Of a stretch of DNA of 64,000 nucleotides, positions 47,055 through 56,115 are shown piece by piece. A program made the position numbers and the translations under genes. Below the pieces are notes generated by a model. The model searched no databases. It was not told where the DNA came from and saw only the letters and a program-made list of their open reading frames with translations. Source of the stretch: Paraburkholderia gardini (lineage in GTDB: Bacteria > Pseudomonadota > Gammaproteobacteria > Burkholderiales > Burkholderiaceae). Every line of letters starts with the position of its first letter. Within the stretch, counting starts at the first letter, position 1. The stretch is from assembly GCF_907164575.1 (NCBI RefSeq), contig NZ_CAJQYY010000024.1:41219-105218 (forward strand). Direction: 5' to 3'.

Positions 47055-47131
47055 TCCACAGCTGCCGCTACAGGGTCCGGCTGGTTGTGGGTCGTCGCTC
47101 GTTCATCACGGCCCGGGAAAACCATCACAAC

Positions 47132-47704
47132 GTGGATCAAGCCTTTCTCATCTCGACCGGCGCCGTCGCGCTGGCCGAAATCGGCGACAAGACGCAGCTG
47201 CTTTCGCTCGTCCTCGCTGCCCGCTATCGCAAACCGTTGCCGATCATTCTCGGCGTCCTCGTCGCGACGCTCGTCAATCACGCGGGCGCCGGCGCGCTCG
47301 GCGCATGGCTTGGCACGCTCGTCACGCCGACGATCATGCGCTGGGCGCTGGCGGTGTCGTTCATCGGCATGGGGCTGTGGATCCTGGTGCCCGACAAGCT
47401 CGACGAAGACGAAGCCAACGCGAACCGCACGCGCCTCGGCGTGTTCGGGGCAACCGTCGTCGCGTTCTTTCTCGCGGAAATGGGCGACAAGACGCAGATC
47501 GCCACCGTCGCGCTCGCCGCGCGTTTCCATGATTTCTTCGGCGTGGTGGCCGGCACGACGCTCGGGATGATGATCGCGAACGTGCCGGCCATCCTGCTCG
47601 GCGACCGCTTCGCCCACCGGCTGCCGACGAAGGTGGTCCACGGTATCGCCGCGGTCATGTTCGTGGTGCTGGGTACGATGGCGCTCTTCGGCGTGGGGCT
47701 CTGA
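47132..47704 (+). CDS. TMEM165/GDT1 family (UPF0016) manganese exporter
   Basis: A 190-residue inner-membrane protein with two repeats of the family signature E-x-G-D-K-(T/S): VALAEIGDKTQLLSLV near the N-terminus and FFLAEMGDKTQIATVAL near residue 115. About six membrane segments. In bacteria this family (MneA) exports Mn(II). The start is taken as GTG at 47132, giving the usual short N-terminus; the in-frame ATG at 47051 lies inside the riboswitch closing helix and is rejected. Mn(II) binding by the leader should raise expression. Confidence 0.9.
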   Translation: MDQAFLISTGAVALAEIGDKTQLLSLVLAARYRKPLPIILGVLVATLVNHAGAGALGAWLGTLVTPTIMRWALAVSFIGMGLWILVPDKLDEDEANANRTRLGVFGATVVAFFLAEMGDKTQIATVALAARFHDFFGVVAGTTLGMMIANVPAILLGDRFAHRLPTKVVHGIAAVMFVVLGTMALFGVGL

Positions 47705-47730
47705 GGCGCGTTCCGCGTGATGCATCAGTA

Positions 47731-47772
47731 AAAAGCCGGCTCCGCGTATGACGCGGGAGCCGGCTTTTTTCG
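47731..47772 (+). terminator. Terminator of the Mn exporter gene
   Basis: A GC-rich stem (GCCGGCTC/GAGCCGGC with a one-base bulge further in) followed by a T-run, 30 bases after the stop. The left side has AAAA, so it can serve both strands. Confidence 0.88.
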
Positions 47773-47818
47773 CCGCGATGCCGCCGGTGCGGAACGCGTA
47801 AAACCTGCGAAGCCTCGG

Positions 47819-48514
47819 CTACTGGACGGTTTTGGCCGCGGAGGCCGGCGCCGGAGGCGCTCCCACAGCCGCTTCGTTCGACGGCGCGCCGCCGCTGCCA
47901 TCGAGCGGAATGCGTACCGTGCGCACGACGCCGTTACCCAGCGGGAAATCCGCGAGCGCGCTGCGTGCGAGATACGGCATCGCGCGCACCAGCGACGGCT
48001 CGTCGCCCGAGTTGCGGGCCGTCACGTTGTACACCTCCTTGCCGGACGCGCGATCGGTGATGCGGATGCTGAGCAGATGGGTATAGACCGGATAGCTCTG
48101 GCCCACGTAGCCGGCCGGAAACGGCCCGAACGGTCCCCACGGGTCCACCATCGGGCGGCCCCAGTAGTAAGGCGCCGGCCACGGGTTGTAGTAATAGACC
48201 GGCTGCGAAACCGTCACCATATCGCTGCGGGTGCCGTAGCCGAGTCCAACCAGATAGTGCGCGTCCCGACTGTTCACGCGACGGAACGCCTGGTTCGTGA
48301 GTTCGTTGCCGACGAGCGCCTCGTAGGTGGACAGTTCGAGGTTGTTCTGCTGGTCGCTGGCGCGGGTGAATGCATAGGTTCGCGTCGCGTCGCTCCCGCT
48401 CCAGTCGGAGAAGGCGGTGACCTGCGTCGTCACCCAGGTGGTGCAGCCGGACAGGGTGACAGCCATGGCGCCCAGCAGCATGGTGACACGGCGGGTCCAA
48501 CGGTCGAACTTCAT
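47819..48514 (-). CDS. DUF4136 lipoprotein
   Basis: A 231-residue lipoprotein. The signal peptide ends in the lipobox VTLSGC (Cys24). The mature part has the DUF4136 domain (FTRASDQQNNLELSTYEALV, DAHYLVGLGYGTR) and an aromatic Pro/Tyr/Trp-rich stretch (PVYYYNPWPAPYYWGRP). It is probably attached to the outer membrane. The role is unknown. The ATG at 48514 has GAGGA eight bases upstream. It is convergent to the Mn exporter and divergent from pepN. Confidence 0.85.
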   Translation of the reverse strand: MKFDRWTRRVTMLLGAMAVTLSGCTTWVTTQVTAFSDWSGSDATRTYAFTRASDQQNNLELSTYEALVGNELTNQAFRRVNSRDAHYLVGLGYGTRSDMVTVSQPVYYYNPWPAPYYWGRPMVDPWGPFGPFPAGYVGQSYPVYTHLLSIRITDRASGKEVYNVTARNSGDEPSLVRAMPYLARSALADFPLGNGVVRTVRIPLDGSGGAPSNEAAVGAPPAPASAAKTVQ

Positions 48515-48726
48515 GGTCTTCCTCATTTTCAGCGTCTTCGGCATCTTTCGGTGTCTGGCAGGCGCGCTGCGCCATTGCATCGTGGCCCGATATTACGCTG
48601 ACCCGCATCGTCGGTAAAAAGTTCGAGGGGCACAATCTGGAATGGCTTTGTACAATGGTCCAACTGGTTTGTCGCCGCGCACCCCGCACGGCCATCGGCC
48701 GCCCTGCACTCTTTAATGAACCCGCC

Positions 48727-51429
48727 ATGTCCGACACCGCTACGCCTGCTGTGATCCGCCGCGCCGATTACGCGCCGCCCGCATTCATGATCGATACCGT
48801 CGCGCTGGAGTTCGATCTCGTCCCCGGGCGCACGGTCGTCCGTAACACGATGCGCGTGCGTCGCAATCCCGGCGCCGTGCGCGCGTCGCATTTCGAACTG
48901 ATGGGCGAACAGCTGGAATTCATCAGCGCGGCGATCGACGGCAAGCCGCACGCCGCCGCGCATCCGCACGCGCGCGGCCTGACGCTCGACCACGTGCCCG
49001 ACGATTTCGAGCTGACGCTCGTGAGCGCCTGCAACCCGGCGGAGAACACCACGCTCTCGGGCCTCTACGTCTCGGGCGGCAACTTCTTCACCCAGTGCGA
49101 AGCCGAAGGCTTTCGCCGCATCACGTACTTCCTCGACCGGCCCGATGTGATGGCGACCTACACGGTCACGCTGCGTGCCGACAAGGCCGCATATCCGGTG
49201 CTGCTGTCAAACGGCAATCTGGTCGACGAAGGCGACCTGCCTGACGGTCGCCACTTCGCGCGCTGGGAAGACCCGTTTCGCAAGCCGAGCTATCTGTTCG
49301 CGCTGGTGGCGGGCAAGCTCGTCGCGCTCGAGGAGCGCGTGAAGAGCGGCTCGGGCAAGGAAAAGCTGCTGCAGGTGTGGGTCGAACCGCACGACCTCGA
49401 CAAGACGCAACACGCGATGGATTCGCTGAAGCACTCGATCCGCTGGGACGAGCAGCGCTTCGGGCTCGAACTGGATCTCGACCGCTTCATGATCGTCGCC
49501 GTGAGCGACTTCAACATGGGCGCGATGGAGAACAAGGGGCTCAACATCTTCAACACGAAGTACGTGCTCGCGAACCCCGAAACCGCGACGGATACCGACT
49601 TCGCGAACATCGAGGCCGTGGTGGGCCACGAGTACTTCCACAACTGGACCGGCAATCGCGTGACGTGCCGCGACTGGTTCCAGCTGAGCCTGAAGGAAGG
49701 GCTGACCGTGTTCCGCGACCAGGAATTTTCCGCCGACATGGCCGGCGGCCAGAGCAACAGTAGCGATGAAGCCGCGCGCGCCACGAAGCGCATCGAGGAC
49801 GTGCGCGTGCTGCGCCAGATGCAGTTCGCCGAGGACGCCGGCCCGATGGCGCATCCGGTGCGCCCGGAAAGCTACGTCGAAATCAACAATTTCTACACGA
49901 TGACGGTCTACGAAAAAGGCTCGGAAGTCGTGCGGATGTATCAGACGCTGTTCGGCCGCGACGGTTTTCGCAAGGGCATGGATCTCTACTTCAGGCGCCA
50001 CGACGGCCAGGCCGTGACGTGCGACGATTTCCGTCACGCGCTCGCCGACGCCAACGGTCGCGACCTCGCGCAGTTCGAGCGCTGGTACAGCCAGGCCGGC
50101 ACGCCGCGCGTGTCCGTCAAGACCACGTACGACGCTGCGCAGCACCGTTACAGCGTGACGCTGACGCAAGGCTACGGCGACAGTTCGCCGGCCGCGCGCG
50201 ATACGCAAAAGGGTCCGCTGCTGATTCCGTTCGCCATCGGCCTGATCGGCAAGGACGGCGCCGATCTGCCGCTGCGCCTCGAAGGTGAAACGGCCGCGGG
50301 CGCGGGCACGACGCGCGTGCTCGAATTCACGGCAACGGAGCAGACCTTCACGTTCGTCGATGTTGCCGACAAGCCGCTGCCTTCGCTGCTGCGCAATTTC
50401 TCGGCGCCGGTGATCGTCGAATACGACTACTCGAACGAGGAGCTGACCTTCCTGCTTGCCCACGACAGCGATCCGTTCAACCGCTGGGAAGCCGGCCAGC
50501 GGCTTGCCACGCGCGAACTGCTCGCACTCGCGGCACACGCCGCGACGGGCGCGCCGCTGCAGCTCGACGACGCCGTGGTCGCAGCGTTCGCGCGCGTGCT
50601 GCGCGACGAAACGCTGTCGCCGGCGTTTCGCGAACTCGCGCTGATGTTGCCTTCGGAAGCGTACCTGGCCGAGCAGATGGCCGAGTCGAATCCGGCCGCC
50701 GTGCACCGGGCGCGGCGGTTCGTGCGCAACCGTCTGGCGAACGCGCTGCGCGCCGACTGGCTCGCGATCTACGCCCGGCATCAGACGCCGGGCGCATACG
50801 AAGCGACTCCCGAGGCTTCGGGCCATCGCGCGCTGAAGAACCTCGCGCTGTCGTATCTCGCCGAACTGGACGATCCCGCCGAAGCCGTGCGTCTTGCCCA
50901 CGCGCAGTACGACGCGGCGAACAACATGACGGACCGGTCGGCTGCGCTGTCGGCGCTGCTGAATGCGTCGGCGGCTGCGGGCGGCACGCTGGCGGACGCC
51001 GCGCTCGACGACTTCTATCGACGCTTCGAAAACGAACCGCTCGTCATCGACAAGTGGTTCGCACTGCAGGCGACGCAACGCGGCAGCGCGCAGCGGCCGG
51101 TGATCGATATCGTCCGCAAGCTGATGGCGCATCCGGCGTTCACGCTGAAGAACCCGAACCGGGCACGCTCGCTGATCTTCAGTTTCTGCGCGGCCAATCC
51201 GTCGCAGTTCCACGCGGAGGACGGTTCGGGCTACCGCTTCTGGGCCGAACAGGTGATCGCGCTCGACGCGATGAATCCGCAGGTTGCGGCGCGTCTCGCG
51301 CGCTCGCTGGAGTTGTGGCGCCGGTTCACGCCGACGCTGCGCGACGGCATGCGCGCGGCACTGGAATCCGTCGCGGCGCAGGTGAAATCGCGCGATGTGC
51401 GCGAGATCGTGGAGAAGGCGCTGGGCTGA
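48727..51429 (+). CDS. pepN: Aminopeptidase N
   Basis: A 900-residue M1-family zinc aminopeptidase. The substrate-anchoring motif is GAMENKGLNIF, and zinc is bound by HEYFHNW plus a downstream Glu (SLKEGLTVFRDQEF). The length and the C-terminal helical domain match E. coli PepN. It removes N-terminal amino acids from peptides in the cytoplasm. The start at 48727 lies where the first domain begins; the frame is open further upstream but without family sequence. A terminator follows, 30-60 bases after the stop. Confidence 0.95.
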   Translation: MSDTATPAVIRRADYAPPAFMIDTVALEFDLVPGRTVVRNTMRVRRNPGAVRASHFELMGEQLEFISAAIDGKPHAAAHPHARGLTLDHVPDDFELTLVSACNPAENTTLSGLYVSGGNFFTQCEAEGFRRITYFLDRPDVMATYTVTLRADKAAYPVLLSNGNLVDEGDLPDGRHFARWEDPFRKPSYLFALVAGKLVALEERVKSGSGKEKLLQVWVEPHDLDKTQHAMDSLKHSIRWDEQRFGLELDLDRFMIVAVSDFNMGAMENKGLNIFNTKYVLANPETATDTDFANIEAVVGHEYFHNWTGNRVTCRDWFQLSLKEGLTVFRDQEFSADMAGGQSNSSDEAARATKRIEDVRVLRQMQFAEDAGPMAHPVRPESYVEINNFYTMTVYEKGSEVVRMYQTLFGRDGFRKGMDLYFRRHDGQAVTCDDFRHALADANGRDLAQFERWYSQAGTPRVSVKTTYDAAQHRYSVTLTQGYGDSSPAARDTQKGPLLIPFAIGLIGKDGADLPLRLEGETAAGAGTTRVLEFTATEQTFTFVDVADKPLPSLLRNFSAPVIVEYDYSNEELTFLLAHDSDPFNRWEAGQRLATRELLALAAHAATGAPLQLDDAVVAAFARVLRDETLSPAFRELALMLPSEAYLAEQMAESNPAAVHRARRFVRNRLANALRADWLAIYARHQTPGAYEATPEASGHRALKNLALSYLAELDDPAEAVRLAHAQYDAANNMTDRSAALSALLNASAAAGGTLADAALDDFYRRFENEPLVIDKWFALQATQRGSAQRPVIDIVRKLMAHPAFTLKNPNRARSLIFSFCAANPSQFHAEDGSGYRFWAEQVIALDAMNPQVAARLARSLELWRRFTPTLRDGMRAALESVAAQVKSRDVREIVEKALG

Positions 51430-51456
51430 TTTTTTCGGCGGTTCTGTTTGAAGAAG

Positions 51457-51486
51457 GAGCCGGTGCGGTACGCCGGCTCTTTTTTT
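51457..51486 (+). terminator. Terminator of pepN
   Basis: GAGCCGG at 51457-51463 pairs with CCGGCTC at 51473-51479, followed by a T-run. Confidence 0.85.
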
Positions 51487-51626
51487 CATGCGAGAAACGG
51501 GCCGCCTCAATGCGCCGCGAATCGAACCCTCGTGATGCGAAAAGCGCACGCGCCGTCTCAAAAGGCGGGGCGGGCGGATGCAAGCAGGTAAAATCAGTGC
51601 ATTCCTATGCCTTTCCGGAGTAAGCA

Positions 51627-52643
51627 ATGGCTTTGCAACGTCGTACCACTCTTACGAAGTACCTGATCGAGCAGCAACGCGAGACCAATAACCTGCCTGC
51701 CGATCTGCGTCTGTTGATCGAAGTCGTTGCGCGGGCATGCAAGTCGATCAGTTACCACGTCAGCAAGGGCGCGCTGGGCGAAGCGCTCGGCACAGCCGGC
51801 AGCGAAAACGTGCAGGGCGAGGTGCAGAAAAACCTCGACATCCTGTCGAACGAAATCCTGCTCGACGCGAACGAATGGGGCGGCAACCTGGCCGCGATGG
51901 CGTCGGAAGAAATGGAAACGTTCTTCCCGATCCCCAGCAACTATCCGAAGGGCGAATACCTGCTGGTGTTCGACCCGCTCGACGGTTCGTCGAACATCGA
52001 CGTGAATGTGTCGATCGGCACGATCTTCTCGGTGCTGCGCTGCCCCGATGGCCAGCAACCGACCGAGCAGTCGTTTCTGCAACCCGGCTCGCAGCAGGTC
52101 GCCGCGGGCTATGCCGTCTACGGTCCGCAAACGGTGCTCGTGCTGACGACCGGCAATGGCGTGAACTGCTTCACGCTCGATCGCGAACTCGGCTCGTGGG
52201 TGCTTACGCAAAGCGATATGCGCATTCCGGTCGAAACGCGCGAATACGCGATCAACGCATCGAACGCACGCCACTGGCATCCGCCGGTCCAGCAATACAT
52301 TGGTGAACTGAATGCGGGTTCCGAAGGTCCGCGTCAGCAGGACTTCAACATGCGCTGGATTGCATCGATGGTCGCGGACGTGCACCGTATCCTGAACCGC
52401 GGCGGCGTCTTCATGTACCCCGCCGACAAGCGTACCCCGGACAAGCCAGGCAAGCTGCGCCTGATGTACGAAGCGAACCCGATGGCGTTCATCGTCGAAC
52501 AGGCGGGCGGCGCCGCGACGAACGGCGAGAAACGCATTCTCGACGTGATGCCGAAGAGCCTGCACGAACGCGTCGCGGTGTTCCTCGGCTCGAAAAATGA
52601 AGTCGATCGCGTGACCCGCTACCATCTCGAAGCAAAAAGCTGA
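51627..52643 (+). CDS. fbp: Fructose-1,6-bisphosphatase, class I
   Basis: A 338-residue enzyme of gluconeogenesis and the Calvin cycle that removes the 1-phosphate from fructose-1,6-bisphosphate. The metal-binding motif is FDPLDGSSNIDVN (residues about 114-126). The C-terminal substrate-binding segment includes GKLRLMYEANPMAFIVEQ and AGGAATNGEKRILD. The length is typical. No Calvin-cycle genes are adjacent, so a role in gluconeogenesis is likely. Confidence 0.96.
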   Translation: MALQRRTTLTKYLIEQQRETNNLPADLRLLIEVVARACKSISYHVSKGALGEALGTAGSENVQGEVQKNLDILSNEILLDANEWGGNLAAMASEEMETFFPIPSNYPKGEYLLVFDPLDGSSNIDVNVSIGTIFSVLRCPDGQQPTEQSFLQPGSQQVAAGYAVYGPQTVLVLTTGNGVNCFTLDRELGSWVLTQSDMRIPVETREYAINASNARHWHPPVQQYIGELNAGSEGPRQQDFNMRWIASMVADVHRILNRGGVFMYPADKRTPDKPGKLRLMYEANPMAFIVEQAGGAATNGEKRILDVMPKSLHERVAVFLGSKNEVDRVTRYHLEAKS

Positions 52644-52661
52644 AAAAGTTGAACCGGGGGC

Positions 52662-52691
52662 TTGTCAAACTATTGAAGAAGTCCCTATAAT
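52662..52691 (+). promoter_or_regulatory. Promoter of tRNA-Thr
   Basis: TTGTCA at 52662-52667 and a perfect TATAAT at 52686-52691, 18 bases apart, directly before the tRNA gene. Confidence 0.8.
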
Positions 52692-52705
52692 CTCGTTTCC
52701 CTGAT

Positions 52706-52781
52706 GCCGGAATAGCTCAGACGGTAGAGCAGCGCATTCGTAATGCGAAGGTCGGGGGTTCGATTCCTCTTTCCGGCACCA
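52706..52781 (+). tRNA. tRNA-Thr (anticodon CGU)
   Basis: A 76-base cloverleaf with encoded CCA. The acceptor stem GCCGGAA pairs with the 3' strand TTCCGGC, the anticodon loop is TTCGTAA, and the T-loop GGTTCGATTCC is canonical. The anticodon arm is the same as in E. coli tRNA-Thr CGU. Confidence 0.96.
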
Positions 52782-52792
52782 ACAAGATTCAG

Positions 52793-52830
52793 GCAAAAAG
52801 CCCAGTCATCGCGACTGGGCTTTTTGCTTT
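52793..52830 (+). terminator. Terminator after tRNA-Thr
   Basis: A perfect 15-base stem (52793-52807 with 52813-52827), including A and T tracts, follows the tRNA by 12 bases. Confidence 0.9.
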
Positions 52831-53678
52831 GCAGGCTTTGTGGAGCGCGGATAAAGGCGACGTCGGCGAACCGTACGCCGTCGGTCGCGGTCTCGCTACC
52901 CCCATCGTAGCGAACGACATTGCCGCGGCGGGTCCAACACGATTCCCTGATATTCCGACGCGGTCGTTGCGCACAAAACCATTCCAGATGCACGGCGCGG
53001 CGCGATCGCTACGAAAAAACTGCATCGGCTGGTTGTTTCGCCTCCTGGCCATGCTTAAGAATCCTGATTGAACGCATACCGCGTTCACAACGATGCGCCC
53101 GATTTCATGTGCGCCTCCCGGTAGAACAACGAACCTGCTCCGGACGGCGAAACCGCGTCGCTACCCGGCAAATGCATTCACGCCTTCCTCACACCGGACG
53201 CATATTTCCATGTCCGGTAAATATTAGCGATATTTTCGAAAGTCGATTTCCGAACGAATGATCGTTTAAAAACCGAATGCGTCCTCATTCACGTTGACGA
53301 CAACGAAACCTGTTTCTGTTCGTCAACGGAGCGCCTTAATCATCCGTTAATAAAAGATCAGGCAAGATCACATTTCATACGAATCCGGAATCGCGCATCT
53401 TTTCGCTGCGATGCACAATAACAACGACACCGCTTTCGTGCGTCCGCATGTATGGCGACGCACGGACCAGGGCGGAGAGGAGCGGGAGACTGGCTGTAAG
53501 GAAGAGCTGGCAGCAAGGGATTAGCAGACAACCGATAAATTTTATTCACTCGACTTCAATTCCGGAAGGGCTGTGCCGTTAAAGCAACAATGAAACAGCG
53601 AAACCGGAGTTGCCGCTTCGCAGCACTGGTGCAAAACGGAGACCGGAGCAGATAATCGGTTTGTAAAGGAGAAAGATC
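52831..53678. other. Long gene-free region before a small protein gene
   Basis: About 850 bases without a convincing gene; open frames here are short and lack ribosome sites. From about 53190 to 53560 the sequence is richer in A+T than the flanks. It contains a long hairpin (53292-53328, listed separately) and the leader of the small gene at 53679. Confidence 0.55.
53292..53328. other. Extended stem-loop in the intergenic region
   Basis: CGTTGACGA (53292-53300) pairs perfectly with TCGTCAACG (53320-53328). Inside it GAAA pairs with TTTC around a four-base loop, with a small internal loop between. There is no T-run, so it is not a classical terminator. It may belong to a small RNA or be a protein-binding site. 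Confidence 0.5.
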
Positions 53679-53828
53679 ATGGATACCAGACCGCCAAGAA
53701 TTCCGACCCCAGACAAGGTGTTGAGTCCGGATCCGGAACCGGCAGGCGTTGAGTTCCTCGGGGCCGAACTTCCAGAACACGTTCGCGCATTCTTCGACGA
53801 ACAACGCAAGTCGTGCGACCAGAAGTAA
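53679..53828 (+). CDS. Small hypothetical protein (49 residues)
   Basis: A 49-codon open frame with an excellent ribosome site (AAAGGAG, ten bases before ATG). The product is Pro- and Glu-rich at the start (RPPRIPTPDKVLSPDPEPAG) and ends in a helix-like part (PEHVRAFFDEQRKSCDQ). It has no signal peptide. I do not recognise a family. The ribosome site and the clean stop make translation likely. The function is unknown. Confidence 0.6.
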   Translation: MDTRPPRIPTPDKVLSPDPEPAGVEFLGAELPEHVRAFFDEQRKSCDQK

Positions 53829-54083
53829 GCGTGGTCAGACACGGCAATACGGGTGACGCGCCGGGTGACGCCCGATTCGCGCGGGGATGGCTATCGTGCG
53901 CAGGCGCCGTTGCGCGCTGCGTACCGCGTGCACTCGCGCGAACGACTGCCGCCTGATTGTTGCCTGCGCGCCGGGTGGCGGCACCTGGCGTGCACGGTTG
54001 CGCGCGTCGATTTGACCGCGCCAGTGCGGTGATGGTCTACTCTACTGCTGTTTCCGTTCTGGCCTGCCGGCCGCTATTCACTC

Positions 54084-54680
54084 ATGACACTTCTGACACG
54101 CACTGGCGCGCTCTGCGCGACGCTGGTCGCGGCCACGCTCGCCGTCGCACCGCTTCCCGCCTCCGCCGATGGCGACGACACAGCGCTCACCAATCTCATC
54201 GCGCTTGCCTCGCAACGTCTTGCGCTGGCGGAGCCGGTCGCGCGCTACAAGTGGGCAACGCATCAGCCGATCACCGACACGCCGCGCGAAAACACGCTAC
54301 TCGCTGATGTCGCGAAGCGCGCGGTAGTCGCGAATGTCGATCCGGCGTTCGCGCAAGCGTTCTTCCGGGATCAGATCGATGCCAGCAAGGATGTGCAGAA
54401 TGCACTGTTCGATGCGTGGCGCAACGGCCAGCCGCCGGCTGGCGCCGCACCGGACCTCGCCACCAGCACGCGCCCGCAACTGGATCGACTGACGCAGTCG
54501 ATGCTGGCTGGCCTCGCGCGCGTGCAGCCGCTGCGCGGTGCAGCGGACTGTCCGTCGCGGGTCGCACGGGGCATTGCAAACTGGAAGTCGTTGACGCGCT
54601 ACGACGCCGCGCATTCGAGCGCGCTGACGCATGCACTCTCGCACGTGTGTGAGTCGGGCGGCGTCGGCGCGACGGGTTAG
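54084..54680 (+). CDS. Secreted chorismate mutase (AroQ gamma type)
   Basis: A 198-residue protein with a signal peptide (residues 1-29, ATLVAATLAVAPLPASADG). The AroQ helical domain has RLALAEPVARYKWATHQPITD, with the conserved Arg, Lys and ARYKW cluster, and FRDQIDASKDVQ. Two C-terminal Cys (in ADCPSR and HVCESG) probably form a disulfide. It converts chorismate to prephenate in the periplasm or outside the cell; exported forms are known from pathogens and plant-associated bacteria. The stop overlaps the convergent exonuclease gene by four bases. Confidence 0.9.
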   Translation: MTLLTRTGALCATLVAATLAVAPLPASADGDDTALTNLIALASQRLALAEPVARYKWATHQPITDTPRENTLLADVAKRAVVANVDPAFAQAFFRDQIDASKDVQNALFDAWRNGQPPAGAAPDLATSTRPQLDRLTQSMLAGLARVQPLRGAADCPSRVARGIANWKSLTRYDAAHSSALTHALSHVCESGGVGATG

Positions 54681-55834
54681 ACGGTAGCGGCGTCGCTCGA
54701 AGCGAGCGGCGCTGGCGCGCCCAGCAGCGACACTGCGAGGCCGCGCTCGAGATGCGTCTGGAGAATGCGGTACGTCGACAGTTCGAACGCGCCGGCAATA
54801 CCTGGCACGACCAGCGAAGCTGCCTCTTTCTGTGTCGCCGCACCGCCGAGATAGCGCCAGCGATCGATCACATGAAACGCCGTGGCCTGCGATTGCGCAT
54901 CGCGCTCCTCGAAGACGACTGGACCGCTGAACGGCCAGGGGGCGTCGACGGGATCGTGCCGGCCCACTCGTGGCGCCCGGTTATGCCGCGGGCGCAATGT
55001 CGCAATCCACTGCGCTTCGGCGAGCAACGCGCCAAGCTCGCCGCCCGTCGCGCGCCATTCGACGCGCCGAACCAGCTGCGCGAGACGGATGTCCTTCGCT
55101 GAACGCCGCTCGGCCGTGAGATGCGCCCGTACCCGCTGACGGACACGCACACTGCGCCCGACGTAGAGTGGCAGGTCGTCCTCTCCATAGAACGCATAGA
55201 CGCCGCAGCCGGCCGGCGCGGTGTCAAGCAGGTCCTCGGTGATGTCGCCGGCAAGCTGGAAATAGCGCGTGGTGCGCTCGATCTGCGTGCGCAGCGCGTC
55301 CACCGGCACGAGGCTGTGCAGACGCTGCCAGAATTGCCAGAGCAGATCGGCGTCCGCCAGCGCACGATGCCTGTCGGACGGCACGAGCGCATGCCGCTGA
55401 ACCAGCGCATCGAGACCATGGCGCTTTTCGGCCGGAAACAGCGCGCGCGACAGCCGCACCGTGCACAGCACATCCGGATTGAACGTCAGCCCCACGCGCG
55501 CGAATTCGCCGCGCAGGAAACCGCGGTCGAAACTGGCGTTATGCGCGACGAAGAGCCTGCCCTTCAGGCGCTCGAACAGCGCGGGCGCAATTGACTCGAA
55601 CGTCGGCGCGCCACGCACGATCGCGTCAGTGATGCCGGTGAGTTGCTGGATGAAGGGCGGGATGGGTTGTTGCGGATCGACCAGCGTGCTCCAGCGCGAA
55701 ACGCCTTGCGGCCCCACTTCGACTACGCCGACTTCGGTAATTCGATGCTCGCCGACAGATCCGCCAGTGGTTTCGAGGTCGACAAAGACAATAGGTACAT
55801 CGATGGCGGGAACCGCCAGATACTGTTCAGACAT
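54677..55834 (-). CDS. Exonuclease fused to GIY-YIG endonuclease domain
   Basis: A 385-residue two-domain protein. Residues about 13-175 form a DnaQ-like 3'-5' exonuclease (FVDLETTGG with the first catalytic Asp-Glu, VAHNASFDRGFL, and SDRHRALADADLLW with the last His and Asp). Residues about 205-300 form a GIY-YIG nuclease domain similar to that of UvrC and Cho (GCGVYAFYGEDDLPLYVGRS). This epsilon-plus-GIY-YIG architecture is known in proteobacteria and is thought to serve DNA repair. It ends four bases inside the chorismate mutase gene from the opposite strand. Confidence 0.9.
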   Translation of the reverse strand: MSEQYLAVPAIDVPIVFVDLETTGGSVGEHRITEVGVVEVGPQGVSRWSTLVDPQQPIPPFIQQLTGITDAIVRGAPTFESIAPALFERLKGRLFVAHNASFDRGFLRGEFARVGLTFNPDVLCTVRLSRALFPAEKRHGLDALVQRHALVPSDRHRALADADLLWQFWQRLHSLVPVDALRTQIERTTRYFQLAGDITEDLLDTAPAGCGVYAFYGEDDLPLYVGRSVRVRQRVRAHLTAERRSAKDIRLAQLVRRVEWRATGGELGALLAEAQWIATLRPRHNRAPRVGRHDPVDAPWPFSGPVVFEERDAQSQATAFHVIDRWRYLGGAATQKEAASLVVPGIAGAFELSTYRILQTHLERGLAVSLLGAPAPLASSDAATV

Positions 55835-56047
55835 GAGAATGCGTTCTAGGCGTGGACTTTGCGCAAGTATGCACCAGTTGGCAGATCAGCAGGATTGCGG
55901 CGGGAAATTTCTGTCTGGTTGCCCGGCGAATAAAAAACCCGCGCGCTCATGACCTTTAAAAAATCGCCACCGGCATTCAGAATTTATAAACCAGCCCTGC
56001 GAAATCCGCTTTTTAATTTCGATTAAAATCCCACAATTTCCGCCAAT

Positions 56048-56078
56048 AAAAAAAGCCCTCGGCGTGGCGAGGGCTTTT
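56048..56078 (-). terminator. Terminator of the cold-shock gene
   Basis: An 11-base perfect stem (56051-56061 with 56068-56078), followed on the minus strand by a run of seven T. Confidence 0.9.
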
Positions 56079-56091
56079 GAGGTCACGGCAA

Positions 56092-56114
56092 CCTCTGCGC
56101 GTGGCGCGCAGAGG
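56092..56114 (-). other. Second hairpin just after the cold-shock stop codon
   Basis: CCTCTGCGC (56092-56100) pairs with GCGCAGAGG (56106-56114), directly at the 3' end of the cold-shock gene and before the terminator. It may stabilise the 3' end of the message. Confidence 0.55.
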
Positions 56115-56115
56115 C

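Noticed and set aside
47051..47131. Upstream ATG start for the Mn exporter
   Set aside because: The codon lies in the 3' strand of the riboswitch P1 helix and the extra 27 residues have no family similarity.
49207..51627. 806-codon minus-strand open frame opposite pepN
   Set aside because: It is a shadow of pepN; the composition is dominated by Arg, His and Val without domain features.
52685..52993. Minus-strand open frame across the tRNA-Thr
   Set aside because: It covers the tRNA gene and its terminator in antisense and has no coding features.
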